A stretch of DNA of 64,000 nucleotides from Pseudoalteromonas aurantia 208 (GTDB lineage Bacteria > Pseudomonadota > Gammaproteobacteria > Enterobacterales > Alteromonadaceae). The position numbers and the translations under genes were made by a program. Below are positions 8,738 through 17,280 of this stretch, in pieces. Under the pieces are notes generated by a model. The model was not told the origin of the DNA. It searched no databases and saw only the letters and a program-made list of their open reading frames with translations. Location of the stretch: contig NZ_AQGV01000009.1 in assembly GCF_014858725.1 (NCBI RefSeq), positions 62,001 through 126,000 of the forward strand. The letters are read 5' to 3'. The number at the start of each line of letters is the position of its first letter. Position 1 is the first letter of the stretch.

Positions 8738-9570
8738 CAAAAGTTACCTGCTAAAGACAAGTACAAACCCTCTTGTGATGGCACTCCTGCAATCGACCCC
8801 AAATCTAACCACGCAGCTGTCACATTCAGTGATTTCATAGGAAACCACGCAATAAATAAATTACGCCAGTGAGATTCGCCAAGTCCTAAATTGTGTGGTT
8901 TTTCCCTAAATTCAAACCCCAAAGCAAGCTGTGGAGCAACAAAAACAGCGGAGCTCATTTCAATATGCCAGCGCTTTGAAGCATATTTTCCACCAAAACC
9001 AAGCAACCCAATCTGATTTGCTTGTGTGTATCGCGCAGTGATATTCCAAAACCAGTTGTGCCCATACAATGCACCAAGGTGCAGTTTACTGGCTGAAAAA
9101 TAAACGTCATTTCCTTGGCTAGCATCTGCGCCTAACGCACGAGCAATCGCACTATCACCTAATGACTTGTGCATCAGCCCCACACTCAACTGTGGCCAGT
9201 CACTATAAATTACATCACCATATAAACGTATTTTTGCCCCAAACACCGATTGCTCAATCACACGATTAGACACCGCGACCGTAAAATTTTGTTCTGCGAC
9301 ACTTAATTCAAGACGATCAAAAAAATTAACTTGTGCACCACAAACGTCTAATTGATAGTCTTGTAATTTAGCCCCACTGCAAAAAGCCCCCAAACTCCAT
9401 TCGTCTTCTGTTGCATATCCTGATAATTGAGCCCATGGCACAATGCCGCCACCGCCACTCCCTTCTAATTGAGAAACACCAGGCGTTGCTAACAGCTTTC
9501 CTCCAGCATATAACATAGAGTGATACATCAAACATGCAATAACTACAACCCAGAAGCTAGCCCACTTCAT
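8737..9570 (-). CDS. DUF3034 family envelope protein
   Basis: A 277-residue exported protein with a signal peptide (about residues 1-22, ending LYAGGK) and the DUF3034 opening GGKLLATPGVSQLEGSGGGG followed by IVPWAQLSGY. The rest is rich in alternating aromatic and polar strands and ends in LYLSLAGNF. A terminal aromatic residue is typical of outer-membrane beta barrels, so an outer-membrane location is inferred. TAGGTCG lies upstream of the ATG. It overlaps the end of the GGDEF-EAL gene by 14 bases and is coupled to the globin gene by TGATG. The family function is not established. Confidence 0.82.
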   Translation of the reverse strand: MKWASFWVVVIACLMYHSMLYAGGKLLATPGVSQLEGSGGGGIVPWAQLSGYATEDEWSLGAFCSGAKLQDYQLDVCGAQVNFFDRLELSVAEQNFTVAVSNRVIEQSVFGAKIRLYGDVIYSDWPQLSVGLMHKSLGDSAIARALGADASQGNDVYFSASKLHLGALYGHNWFWNITARYTQANQIGLLGFGGKYASKRWHIEMSSAVFVAPQLALGFEFREKPHNLGLGESHWRNLFIAWFPMKSLNVTAAWLDLGSIAGVPSQEGLYLSLAGNF

Positions 9571-11872
9571 GATATCGACCTAACCAATCAGAAAAGTCCG
9601 TTGCGGTTAGTGGTCTGCTTAAATGATAACCTTGTGCATAATCACACTGCATGTCTTGCAATAAAGTAAGTGATGGTTGATTTTCCACCCCTTCAGCTAC
9701 CACACAAAATCCAAGCTGATGGCCAAGTGTGATTGTCGAATGAACAATACATTGGTCTTGGTGCGATTCATCTAACTTTAAAATAAAAACTTTATCTAAT
9801 TTTAACTCATCTATTGGCAGCATTTTTAAACGGCCTAATGACGTTTGCCCGACGCCATAATCATCTAAAGAAATCATCACACCGAGTGCTTTCAATGCTT
9901 TTAGTACCGCAATACCTTTCGCTTCATTTTCAATCATATCGCGCTCAGTCAACTCAACGGTAATTAACTGCGCAGGTACATTATTGTCAAGAAGTACTTG
10001 TTTTAAATGTGGTAGAAATCCATCATCTGCAATATCTTGTGCCGACACATTGATGGCCGCTTTCATCGTCAACCCTTCTGATAACCAGTTACTTACCTGC
10101 TTAACTACCGTTGCCACAACCCACTGTGTCAATTCAACAATAAGCCCTGACTGTTCAGCTAAATCAATAAATAATTCAGGAGACACCCAGTCACCGTTAG
10201 TTCTTTTCCAGCGTATCAATGACTCAACTTTGTCTATTTGCTGATTGATTAAATTCAACTTCGGTTGATAAGTCATAAATAATTGGCCATCGTCTGCAAC
10301 CAATGCCTGTTTTAACTCATCTATAATTTGCAAACGCTCTAAATGCTCTTCATCTTCCCCATCTTGGTAGTAATAAATCTCTTCACCCGTTTGCGCTGCC
10401 GTGTCTACCGCAATTAACGCTCTACGAATTAAATCATCCGGTGTTTGCGCCTGCGCAGGGTAACACACAACCCCTACACTAAAGCGTAATGTAATGTCTA
10501 AACCTTGAATGGTATAAGAGCTTGTCAATGATTGCAGCAATTGGCTTACGCATGCTTGCTTAGTACTATCCGGCTTTGCTGCTAGCACGGTTAAAAACTC
10601 ATCGCCTCCCAAGCGTGCATTAAAGCCATTCAATGATTCTGTCGCTGTTTTCATTCGCTCAGCAACCGCTTGAATACAACTGTCCCCAACTCTTGGGCCC
10701 AACTTATCATTGATATGGCGTAAACCTTTAATATCAATCGCCACCAAATAAAATTGCTGTGACGCCGATAAATGCTTACTGAGCAAATCGAGTGCCGCAC
10801 TGCGATTATAAAACCCGGTTAAATTATCATGACGAGCTTGAAAGCGAATTTGCTTCTCACGAGTTTGAATATCCTCCCCCATCTCGTGAAACGCATCAAC
10901 CAGCTCACAAATTTCTTTACTGGGTCTCGTCTCGGTTAATGATGCTAAATAATTGCCCTGAGCAAACTGTTTGGCCATCACGGTGAGCTGTTGAAGCGGG
11001 GTCGTCAGATTATTCGCCAATATGCCACTGGTAATGAAACCAATTAAGATTGTGCCACAAGATAAGAAAATAATGGTCAGCACTAATTGATCAAACTCGT
11101 GATAATGGCGACTCAGGTCGGCACTCAATACAACACTAATAGGATTATTCGATAAGGCTGCTAAGGGCACCTCGGCACTGATAAATACAGGATGCTCTTT
11201 AAACCAGCGATTAATTCTCTGGCCATGAATATAACCTAGTAAATCCTGCTCCGCAGGATGTTCAGTAATCGAGCTTGCCTTTAGTCCACTCCCATGCCCA
11301 ATAAAGCTCATTTCCATGCCTGTTAGCTCTTTCAACTCCAAAGCCACTTTTTCATCAATGGCAAACCCAACAATACTAAAAGCAATTGTCCTAGGCGCTT
11401 TGATAGGTAAAATAATTGCTTGATAAAGCTTGCCGCTGATCACAACGAAAGTAGAGCGCTCACCATTCGCTAACAAATCCTTCATCAATTCTCGGCTATC
11501 ATCTGGTAGCACAATATCAGTTTGATTTGCTGAAATGAGCTTTCCTCGTACATCCAATAACAGCATTAAGTCAGCATCAATTCGCTGACTATGATTAAAT
11601 AACACACTGCTGATTGTATCTGCGTCTCGCGTTGCAACCGCTTGCTTAAATCCAAAATCCGCGGTAAGTACCGTTGCAGCTGTTACCAATAAGCGCTCTT
11701 TTGCTTTTAAATACTGTTGGTATACATTCTGCGCAACTTTAATATCTTGCTGGACTCGCCGCTCATTAAAATGGCTAGTTGACCACCAGAAGCTGACTAA
11801 ACTCGCCATCGAAGTTAGTAACACTAACCCCACACACAATAAAATAATTCGATTCTTTAGACTAGTGCCCAT
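9557..11872 (-). CDS. membrane GGDEF-EAL cyclic-di-GMP enzyme with periplasmic Cache-like sensor
   Basis: A 771-residue dual cyclic-di-GMP protein. It has a transmembrane helix (about 6-30), a periplasmic Cache/CHASE-like sensor (about 35-255), a second helix, a HAMP domain and an output half. The GGDEF motif is intact at about residue 421 (RLGGDEF), and no RxxD inhibitory site is visible just before it. The EAL domain has ESLIRW at about 550 in place of E-A-L, with LDDYGVG, LKLDKVF and AEGVEN retained, so phosphodiesterase activity is plausible. ATG 11872 is chosen because AAGGA lies five bases upstream, while the longer TTG start lacks a site. The gene overlaps the cupredoxin gene by 11 bases, suggesting that protein feeds the sensor. 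Confidence 0.9.
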   Translation of the reverse strand: MGTSLKNRIILLCVGLVLLTSMASLVSFWWSTSHFNERRVQQDIKVAQNVYQQYLKAKERLLVTAATVLTADFGFKQAVATRDADTISSVLFNHSQRIDADLMLLLDVRGKLISANQTDIVLPDDSRELMKDLLANGERSTFVVISGKLYQAIILPIKAPRTIAFSIVGFAIDEKVALELKELTGMEMSFIGHGSGLKASSITEHPAEQDLLGYIHGQRINRWFKEHPVFISAEVPLAALSNNPISVVLSADLSRHYHEFDQLVLTIIFLSCGTILIGFITSGILANNLTTPLQQLTVMAKQFAQGNYLASLTETRPSKEICELVDAFHEMGEDIQTREKQIRFQARHDNLTGFYNRSAALDLLSKHLSASQQFYLVAIDIKGLRHINDKLGPRVGDSCIQAVAERMKTATESLNGFNARLGGDEFLTVLAAKPDSTKQACVSQLLQSLTSSYTIQGLDITLRFSVGVVCYPAQAQTPDDLIRRALIAVDTAAQTGEEIYYYQDGEDEEHLERLQIIDELKQALVADDGQLFMTYQPKLNLINQQIDKVESLIRWKRTNGDWVSPELFIDLAEQSGLIVELTQWVVATVVKQVSNWLSEGLTMKAAINVSAQDIADDGFLPHLKQVLLDNNVPAQLITVELTERDMIENEAKGIAVLKALKALGVMISLDDYGVGQTSLGRLKMLPIDELKLDKVFILKLDESHQDQCIVHSTITLGHQLGFCVVAEGVENQPSLTLLQDMQCDYAQGYHLSRPLTATDFSDWLGRYHEVG

Positions 11873-12500
11873 GATGTTCCTTAAATACTTCACCAAAGGT
11901 GTTGCGAGGCAAAGGTGCTAACGTTGTTATTATAGTTATTTGTTGCTGTTTTCGCGCTGACCATTGATGCTGCTCACGCTGATTAATATCACCTACTTGT
12001 GTCTCATGCCATACTGTATAATCTTGCGTAAAGTCAGGTAATTCAACCAATCCTTTGTCATTACTGATATATACATGAGGATGGTTAGCTACATATATAT
12101 AGCCAACCATTGAATCATGAATATTGCAACCTAGCACAACAATCCCACTTTGTTCAAAAATGATGGGCTTTTTAGGAGTGCCAGCATACAATTTTAATTC
12201 AAATGACTTCGCTTGCGAGAAAGAATAGACATGATGACGGATATCGTCACTGTTTGGAAAGCGCACTGATTGCCCTTTAGAGATTACCAATAACCGTGGC
12301 GCAAAGCGTTTGCCTACTTGATCCATCACAGCAACCTCTGATGGCACAACTTTTATCATATCACCATCAAGCAGCTCAACAACAACGCCTGAAAGCGGTT
12401 TATGATGCTGATCTGTTAGCAGCAGTGTTTTCGCCAATAGCGCCTGCGGGCTCAAACAGCACAATATACATAAAATTATAAAAGTACGAATAACAAACAT
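11862..12500 (-). CDS. periplasmic cupredoxin-like protein ('methylamine utilization' type)
   Basis: A 212-residue exported protein with a signal peptide (about 1-23). Copper-ligand candidates are in order: H89/H90 in IRHHVYSF, then C125, H128 and M131 in GCNIHDSM. The C-x2-H-x2-M spacing is typical of this cupredoxin branch, often labelled 'methylamine utilization protein' without evidence for that role. No methylamine dehydrogenase genes are present. It is the first gene of the operon with the GGDEF-EAL, DUF3034 and globin genes. A type I copper site implies electron transfer or copper/redox sensing in the periplasm. The C-terminal 60 residues contain no further recognised domain. Confidence 0.8.
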   Translation of the reverse strand: MFVIRTFIILCILCCLSPQALLAKTLLLTDQHHKPLSGVVVELLDGDMIKVVPSEVAVMDQVGKRFAPRLLVISKGQSVRFPNSDDIRHHVYSFSQAKSFELKLYAGTPKKPIIFEQSGIVVLGCNIHDSMVGYIYVANHPHVYISNDKGLVELPDFTQDYTVWHETQVGDINQREQHQWSARKQQQITIITTLAPLPRNTFGEVFKEHHGH

Positions 12501-12590
12501 GAAAGGCGAACCTTGCCATCAAATTTTTACTTTAATTACTCTAAGTAAAAGTGACAGCCAGTCTAATTGCAAGGTATTTGCGAGATAACC

Positions 12591-12623
12591 CCCAATAAAC
12601 AACATAAAGTGCTGTTTATTGGG
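12591..12623 (-). terminator. hairpin downstream of purC
   Basis: CCCAATAAACA (12591-12601) pairs perfectly with TGTTTATTGGG (12613-12623) over an 11-base loop. It follows the purC stop. There is no strong U tract, so terminator function is likely but not certain. Confidence 0.5.
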
Positions 12624-12653
12624 CGAATAATATACTCTATGAAGAATAAATGT

Positions 12654-13754
12654 TTAGATAATTAATCCATAGTCAGTATCAAGAATCGCAATGACTTCTG
12701 CACGAGGGTCTGCTGGTATCTTTAACGGTCGCCCAACAATTTTACTCGCAATGCCCACATAGGTATCAGACACCGACATCATTACGTCTACTGGCAGTTT
12801 GTAGCCATGTGCGAGCGCTTCTCGCTCAGTCATACGATCTTTATTAAGCAGCACATCGCTGTCTGGCACGTTATTGATCAATAACTGTCGGAACCCTTCT
12901 TTTGAGTTTTCAACAATTTTACCATCACGGTACGCCGATCCATCCCAAATTCGGCTTGAATCTGGAGTACCTACCTCGTCGATATAAATCAACTTTTGGC
13001 TGCCATCTTGCTGCTCTACATAACCAAATTCAAATTTGGTATCTACAAAGATTTGATCGAGCTTGGCCAACTCATCACTAATAAGCGCAAAACCTTCACT
13101 AAGTAGTTGCTCATATTTAGCAACATCTTGCTCAGTGTTAAAATTGAATGCAGCTAAATTATCAGTAATATTTTTGCGAGTAATATTCACATCATCAACG
13201 GCTGGTACATCAGCAATACCGGTAATGATCCCTTTCGTTGAAGGGGTGATCAAAACATCGTCTAGCTTTTGATTCGCTTCTAAACCTTCAGGTAAATCAA
13301 TACCACAGAAATTACGCACACCTTTGCTATAGTCGCGCCACATGCTACCAGTAATGTATTGCCGGGCGATTGCTTCTACTTTCACTGTACTGGCTTTTCT
13401 AACAATCCACACATATGGGTGTGGAATATCAACAATATGATTGCCAGCAAGACCTGCATCATCAAATAGCTTAAACCAATGCGCTGCCACACTGTTTAAC
13501 GCAATACCTTTACCTGGTACACCATTCAAACCATTCTCACCTTGCCAAATACAGTCAAAAGCTGAGATACGATCTGAAATAACCATAATCGCTAATTCAG
13601 TTCCATGGGGGACATCATACTGTTTATCTGTAATTAAACGGGCACTGTCTTCATCAGTTAACCAATACACTGAGCGTACCTTGCCACTATGTACAGCACC
13701 TTTAGTGCGAATTGGCAGATCATCATTTATGTCTAAAACTTTGTAGCTACTCAT
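12654..13754 (-). CDS. purC: phosphoribosylaminoimidazole-succinocarboxamide synthase (long form)
   Basis: SAICAR synthase condenses CAIR with aspartate using ATP in de novo purine synthesis (cytoplasm). Motifs seen include [11 protein letters not shown] for nucleotide binding, [12 protein letters not shown], the substrate-binding RQYITGSMW, and DTKFEFGY followed by [12 protein letters not shown]. The 366-residue length is the long form found in marine gammaproteobacteria, about 130 residues longer than E. coli PurC, with extra C-terminal sequence. A sigma70-like promoter is visible upstream. The gene is monocistronic, and a hairpin follows it. Confidence 0.95.
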   Translation of the reverse strand: MSSYKVLDINDDLPIRTKGAVHSGKVRSVYWLTDEDSARLITDKQYDVPHGTELAIMVISDRISAFDCIWQGENGLNGVPGKGIALNSVAAHWFKLFDDAGLAGNHIVDIPHPYVWIVRKASTVKVEAIARQYITGSMWRDYSKGVRNFCGIDLPEGLEANQKLDDVLITPSTKGIITGIADVPAVDDVNITRKNITDNLAAFNFNTEQDVAKYEQLLSEGFALISDELAKLDQIFVDTKFEFGYVEQQDGSQKLIYIDEVGTPDSSRIWDGSAYRDGKIVENSKEGFRQLLINNVPDSDVLLNKDRMTEREALAHGYKLPVDVMMSVSDTYVGIASKIVGRPLKIPADPRAEVIAILDTDYGLII

Positions 13755-13819
13755 TATTACTCCAAGGCCGGATGCACCTTGCTAAAGGGCACAAAAATAT
13801 GAGGGGGTTAGGAGGCGCT

Positions 13820-13848
13820 ATAATAAGCTTTTGGGGCTTAAATCACAA
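13820..13848 (-). promoter_or_regulatory. predicted sigma70 promoter of purC
   Basis: Read on the minus strand: -35 TTGTGA (13848-13843), a 17-base spacer, and -10 TATTAT (13825-13820), about 65 bases before the purC ATG. No clear PurR box was found beside it. Confidence 0.5.
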
Positions 13849-13959
13849 TCTATAGCCGCAAAGTTCGTACGAAAAGACAGCCACTCGCCAGAATTCCCTC
13901 ATGTTGGTGTTTCATCGCCAAAAGCCGGCGATTAAACCAAACTCAGTGTTGCTAAGACG

Positions 13960-13980
13960 AAAACTGTAATATTATCTCAT
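13960..13980 (+). promoter_or_regulatory. weak Zur-like partial palindrome upstream of the ABC operon
   Basis: An AT-rich, partly palindromic stretch (core TGTAATATTAT, 13965-13975) lies about 30-45 bases before the ATPase start. It loosely resembles the gammaproteobacterial Zur box (TGTTATA-N-TATAACA) but with several mismatches. It is noted only because the operon looks zinc-related. Confidence 0.2.
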
Positions 13981-14005
13981 TGACATTAGCCCGCTTGGTT
14001 TCATT

Positions 14006-14686
14006 ATGATCACAATCACAGACCTTATTCATACTTGGCCTACTCAACCTCAACCCACGCTCAACATTCAAGCGTTGCACATAAACAAAGGTGAACGCGT
14101 TTTCCTACACGGCCCAAGCGGTTGCGGAAAATCGACGTTGCTCGGGTTGCTAGCAGGTATCAATATGCTGCAATCGGGTCAAATTAAAATATTGAATACT
14201 GATTTATCAACTTTAAACAATGCACATCGAGACCGTTTCAGAGCCGATCATATTGGCACTATATTTCAAAGTTTTAATCTGCTTCCGTATCTGAACCCGC
14301 TCGAAAATGTGATCTTAGGATGTGAGTTTTCTAAGCTGCGACGCAAGCGTCTAACTGATAAAAAAACCGATGTTACAACTGAAGCGACTCGGCTGTTAAA
14401 GGCACTGGGGTTAAAGGACATAGTGCTAACACAGCACGTGTCAAAACTGAGCATTGGTCAACAACAGCGTGTTGCCGCCGCCCGAGCCTTTATTGGTGAA
14501 CCTGAACTTATCATTGCCGATGAGCCCACCTCATCACTCGATGCCGACAACCGCCACACCTTCATAGAAACACTATTTAACCAAGCTAAAGATTATCAAG
14601 CCACGGTGTTATTTGTTAGTCATGATAATAGCCTAGCTTCCTTATTTGATCGTCAGATCAGTTTGTCTGATATTAATGGGGTATAA
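14006..14686 (+). CDS. ABC transporter ATP-binding protein (LolD/MacB-like; zinc-linked operon)
   Basis: A 226-residue ABC ATPase with Walker A GPSGCGKST (about residues 35-43), a Q-loop at FQSFNLLPYL, signature LSIGQQQRVAAARA and Walker B LIIADEPTSSLD, then the switch histidine in LFVSHD. It belongs to the LolD/MacB/FtsE branch that powers FtsX-type permeases rather than import permeases. The permease gene starts one base after its stop, so they form one transporter. The next gene encodes DUF3299. This set recalls the Vibrio cholerae zinc-regulated zrg genes, which is an inference from memory of gene content. Confidence 0.9.
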   Translation: MITITDLIHTWPTQPQPTLNIQALHINKGERVFLHGPSGCGKSTLLGLLAGINMLQSGQIKILNTDLSTLNNAHRDRFRADHIGTIFQSFNLLPYLNPLENVILGCEFSKLRRKRLTDKKTDVTTEATRLLKALGLKDIVLTQHVSKLSIGQQQRVAAARAFIGEPELIIADEPTSSLDADNRHTFIETLFNQAKDYQATVLFVSHDNSLASLFDRQISLSDINGV

Positions 14687-14687
14687 A

Positions 14688-16046
14688 ATGACATTGCTTA
14701 AACTCGCGATTAAAAGCAGCTTAAACCGTAAAGCCAGTGTTTTGCTCACACTCTGTACCATCGCTATCAGCGTCATGTTGCTGTTAAGCATCGAACGTGT
14801 AAGACAAGATGCGAAAAGCAGTTTTAGTAATACGATTTCAGGCACTGATTTAATTGTTGGCGCCCGAACAGGAGATATTCAATTACTGCTATCGAGTGTC
14901 TTTCGCATCGGACATACCAACAATGCAGTCTCATGGCAAAGTTATCTCGACATCAGAGAAAAAAAAGGAGTCGCTTGGACCATCCCTATCAGCCTAGGAG
15001 ACAGTCATAAAGGTCATGCCGTACTCGGCACCGATGCAGCGTACTTCACGCACTATCGCTACGGGAAAAAACAACACTTGGCGTTTCAACACGGTCGACC
15101 TTTTCATAATGCCCAAGAGGTGGTGCTTGGCAGTGACGTGGCAAACACGCTGCATTATCATATAGGGCAACAAATTGTCATATCCCATGGCATGGGCAAT
15201 ACCAGTTTTCATCATCATGATGATAACCCAATGACCATTGTCGGTATATTAGCACCAACCGGAACCCCTGTAGATAAAACACTGCATATTCCTTTGATTG
15301 CTGTTGAAGCAATGCATGAACAAAATCATAAAAAGCCGATGATGATTGGCAAAAAATCACAACAAAACGACCACGCACAACATCAACATGCGGAGGATCA
15401 CAACTCGCATCATAACGAACATGATGAACATGATAATCACGACCACCTTCATGCTACTCTAGACTCAGAGCCAAGTGATTTAATTGGAACACCGCAACAA
15501 ATAACCGCTTTTTTAATGGGCTTCGACTCCCCCTTATATACCCTACAAGTCAGACGTAATATTAATATGTATAAAGCCGAGCCTTTGCTGGCTATCATGC
15601 CAGGCCTCACACTCCGAGAACTATGGGAAATGCTCGATATTGTAGAAAAGATACTACTGCTATTCTCTATCGTGGTGGTACTCGTGAGCTTATTGGGTAT
15701 GTTAACGACATTACTTGCTACACTCAGTCAGCGCCGCAGAGAGTTGGCTATTTTACGCTCAGTAGGTGCTCGTCCAGCTCACATCTTTGCTTTAATGAGT
15801 AGTGAAGCCATTCTTATTACGTTTGTTGGTTGTCTCGTTGGCTGTATCTTATTTTATGCACTCTTGATTGTTGCAAATCCAATATTACAAAGCCAATTTG
15901 GTATTGGTTTAACCATTGGCTGGCTGACAAACTATGAACTCACACTTTTAGGCGCTATTATGGCCGCCGGAACATTAATGGGGTTGCTCCCCGCCGCCAA
16001 AGCCTATTTTTATTCATTGGCTGATGGCATGAGTATAAAAATTTAG
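14688..16046 (+). CDS. FtsX-type ABC permease with histidine-rich periplasmic loop
   Basis: A 452-residue permease with one N-terminal membrane helix (about 20-40), a long periplasmic MacB-PCD-like region and three C-terminal helices, the classical FtsX/LolC plan. Residues of about 228-256 form a histidine/aspartate-rich segment (for example HHNEHDEHDNHDHLH), a likely zinc or nickel-binding loop. The ATG at 14688 is chosen, one base after the ATPase stop. Such pairs usually act as mechanotransmitters or lipid/peptide extractors rather than as ion channels, so the His loop may sense or donate metal. No periplasmic binding protein is encoded here. Confidence 0.88.
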   Translation: MTLLKLAIKSSLNRKASVLLTLCTIAISVMLLLSIERVRQDAKSSFSNTISGTDLIVGARTGDIQLLLSSVFRIGHTNNAVSWQSYLDIREKKGVAWTIPISLGDSHKGHAVLGTDAAYFTHYRYGKKQHLAFQHGRPFHNAQEVVLGSDVANTLHYHIGQQIVISHGMGNTSFHHHDDNPMTIVGILAPTGTPVDKTLHIPLIAVEAMHEQNHKKPMMIGKKSQQNDHAQHQHAEDHNSHHNEHDEHDNHDHLHATLDSEPSDLIGTPQQITAFLMGFDSPLYTLQVRRNINMYKAEPLLAIMPGLTLRELWEMLDIVEKILLLFSIVVVLVSLLGMLTTLLATLSQRRRELAILRSVGARPAHIFALMSSEAILITFVGCLVGCILFYALLIVANPILQSQFGIGLTIGWLTNYELTLLGAIMAAGTLMGLLPAAKAYFYSLADGMSIKI

Positions 16047-16062
16047 GAGCACAATAAGTACT

Positions 16063-16542
16063 ATGAGATTTTTGACGTTAATACTGTTCACTTTACTCAG
16101 TTTTTTAGGGTATGCAGCCGCCCCAAAAGAAATTTTTTGGGAGGACTTAATCCCTAAAGGGCATGTACAAATCAGCAACCAAGATGCTGCCAGTCATGAT
16201 GGCGCAGACCAAAACTGGGTACAGCCAGATTTAAACGCACCGGTCGTAAAAAGTTTAGATGGCCAATCAGTAAGCTTGCCTGGTTTCGTTGTGCCGCTTG
16301 AAGGCGACAGTGAGATCATTACTGAGTTCTTGTTAGTACCCTACTTTGGTGCTTGTATTCATGTGCCACCACCACCACCGAATCAAATAGTGCATGTGAA
16401 AATTAAAAATGGCGTTCCTATTGATAGCCTATATGACGCGATCACGGTGACCGGTGTAATTAAAGTCGAAACATGGAAAGGTGAGCTAGCGCAAACAGGT
16501 TATACCATGCAGGCTGTGGGTGTGGCCCCTTTTCAGCTATAA
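16063..16542 (+). CDS. DUF3299 family exported protein
   Basis: A 159-residue protein with a signal peptide (about 1-19) and the DUF3299 core: WEDLIPKGH, a central LPGFVVPLEG, and FLLVPYFGACIHVPPPPPNQ, which has a conserved cysteine and histidine next to a proline run. It follows the permease by 16 bases with AGGAGC upstream, so it is the third gene of the operon. DUF3299 proteins commonly accompany this kind of ABC pair. The Cys-x-His pair before the proline run could bind metal. A periplasmic partner or lipoprotein-like role is inferred. Confidence 0.82.
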   Translation: MRFLTLILFTLLSFLGYAAAPKEIFWEDLIPKGHVQISNQDAASHDGADQNWVQPDLNAPVVKSLDGQSVSLPGFVVPLEGDSEIITEFLLVPYFGACIHVPPPPPNQIVHVKIKNGVPIDSLYDAITVTGVIKVETWKGELAQTGYTMQAVGVAPFQL

Positions 16543-16572
16543 ACGCAGCAGGTAATAAACAACTCAATAATA

Positions 16573-16602
16573 AGTGCAGTAAGTATACCGTTTTACTGCA
16601 CT
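16573..16602. terminator. hairpin between convergent genes
   Basis: AGTGCAGTAA (16573-16582) pairs with TTACTGCACT (16593-16602) around a 10-base loop. It lies between the DUF3299 gene and the convergent flavin reductase gene. Only a short T-rich tail follows. Confidence 0.5.
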
Positions 16603-16608
16603 ACTTTC

Positions 16609-17223
16609 TTATGCTGGACGGGTGATTTTAAAAACTTCCCCTAGACTTGCATACTCACCACCGCCTAAGCGCGCAATCGGATCTAACGCTAGCGCATCGA
16701 CTTTACTACGTCCTTTGTGGTCAGTTTCGACTATCTCATCATCGATATACGCATGGGTCACCTGTACAAACATCAACTTCATGGGCAATTCGCCCATTTC
16801 CACCACTTTATGCAGTTTACACGCAAATGCAACTTTACACTGCGCGACCCTTGGCAAAGTTGATCCGGCAAAGTCGGTGAGCGTCAAATCCAATGTATCC
16901 AGTTCAGACTGATCATTCGGTAAAGTTGCTGCTGATAAGGTCACTTCATCTGCTAAGCGACTATCTGCAATATGAATTACCAGCTCTTCTGTTGCTTCAA
17001 CATTTAGCGCCGAGTCTTTATATTCGCCACAAGGTTTTACCCCTACCGCATACATCAGCACTGCTGGATCGGAACTTACCGCCGTAAAGTACGAAAATGG
17101 TGCTAAGTTTAATGTGCCTTGGGTATTTTCAGATAACACCCATGCAACAGGACGAGGCACCACAGTTTGCGTTAACGTATGGTATACCTTATTTGCAGAC
17201 AAACTATCAAAATCAAGGATCAT
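16609..17223 (-). CDS. flavin reductase-like (FMN-binding split barrel) protein
   Basis: A 204-residue protein of the flavin reductase-like domain family (DIM6/NTAB). It has TLTQTVVPRPVAWVLS at the N-terminus, then NLAPFSYFTAVSSDPAVLMYAV, the flavin-binding core, and a C-terminal YIDDEIV segment. These proteins bind FMN, reduce it with NAD(P)H, or act as oxidoreductases of flavin-linked substrates. It is not next to a monooxygenase that would reveal a partner. Its neighbour upstream, the DUF952-DUF985 gene, is on the same strand 57 bases away, so co-transcription is possible. Confidence 0.85.
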   Translation of the reverse strand: MILDFDSLSANKVYHTLTQTVVPRPVAWVLSENTQGTLNLAPFSYFTAVSSDPAVLMYAVGVKPCGEYKDSALNVEATEELVIHIADSRLADEVTLSAATLPNDQSELDTLDLTLTDFAGSTLPRVAQCKVAFACKLHKVVEMGELPMKLMFVQVTHAYIDDEIVETDHKGRSKVDALALDPIARLGGGEYASLGEVFKITRPA

Positions 17224-17280
17224 AAAACACTCTTACTTAAAATTAAAAACTAAAATCATTAATTCATTGCTTTTCAAAAA

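Noticed and set aside
9557..11896. Longer TTG start for the GGDEF-EAL protein
   Set aside because: The ATG at 11872 has AAGGA five bases upstream; the TTG at 11896 has no site.
11862..12500. Methylamine utilisation pathway based on the usual name of the cupredoxin
   Set aside because: No methylamine dehydrogenase or other mau genes are in the window. The name is a carry-over label for this cupredoxin branch.
13755..14005. PurR operator upstream of purC
   Set aside because: No good match to the PUR box (ACGCAAACGTTTGCGT-like) was found, so only a sigma70-type promoter is listed.
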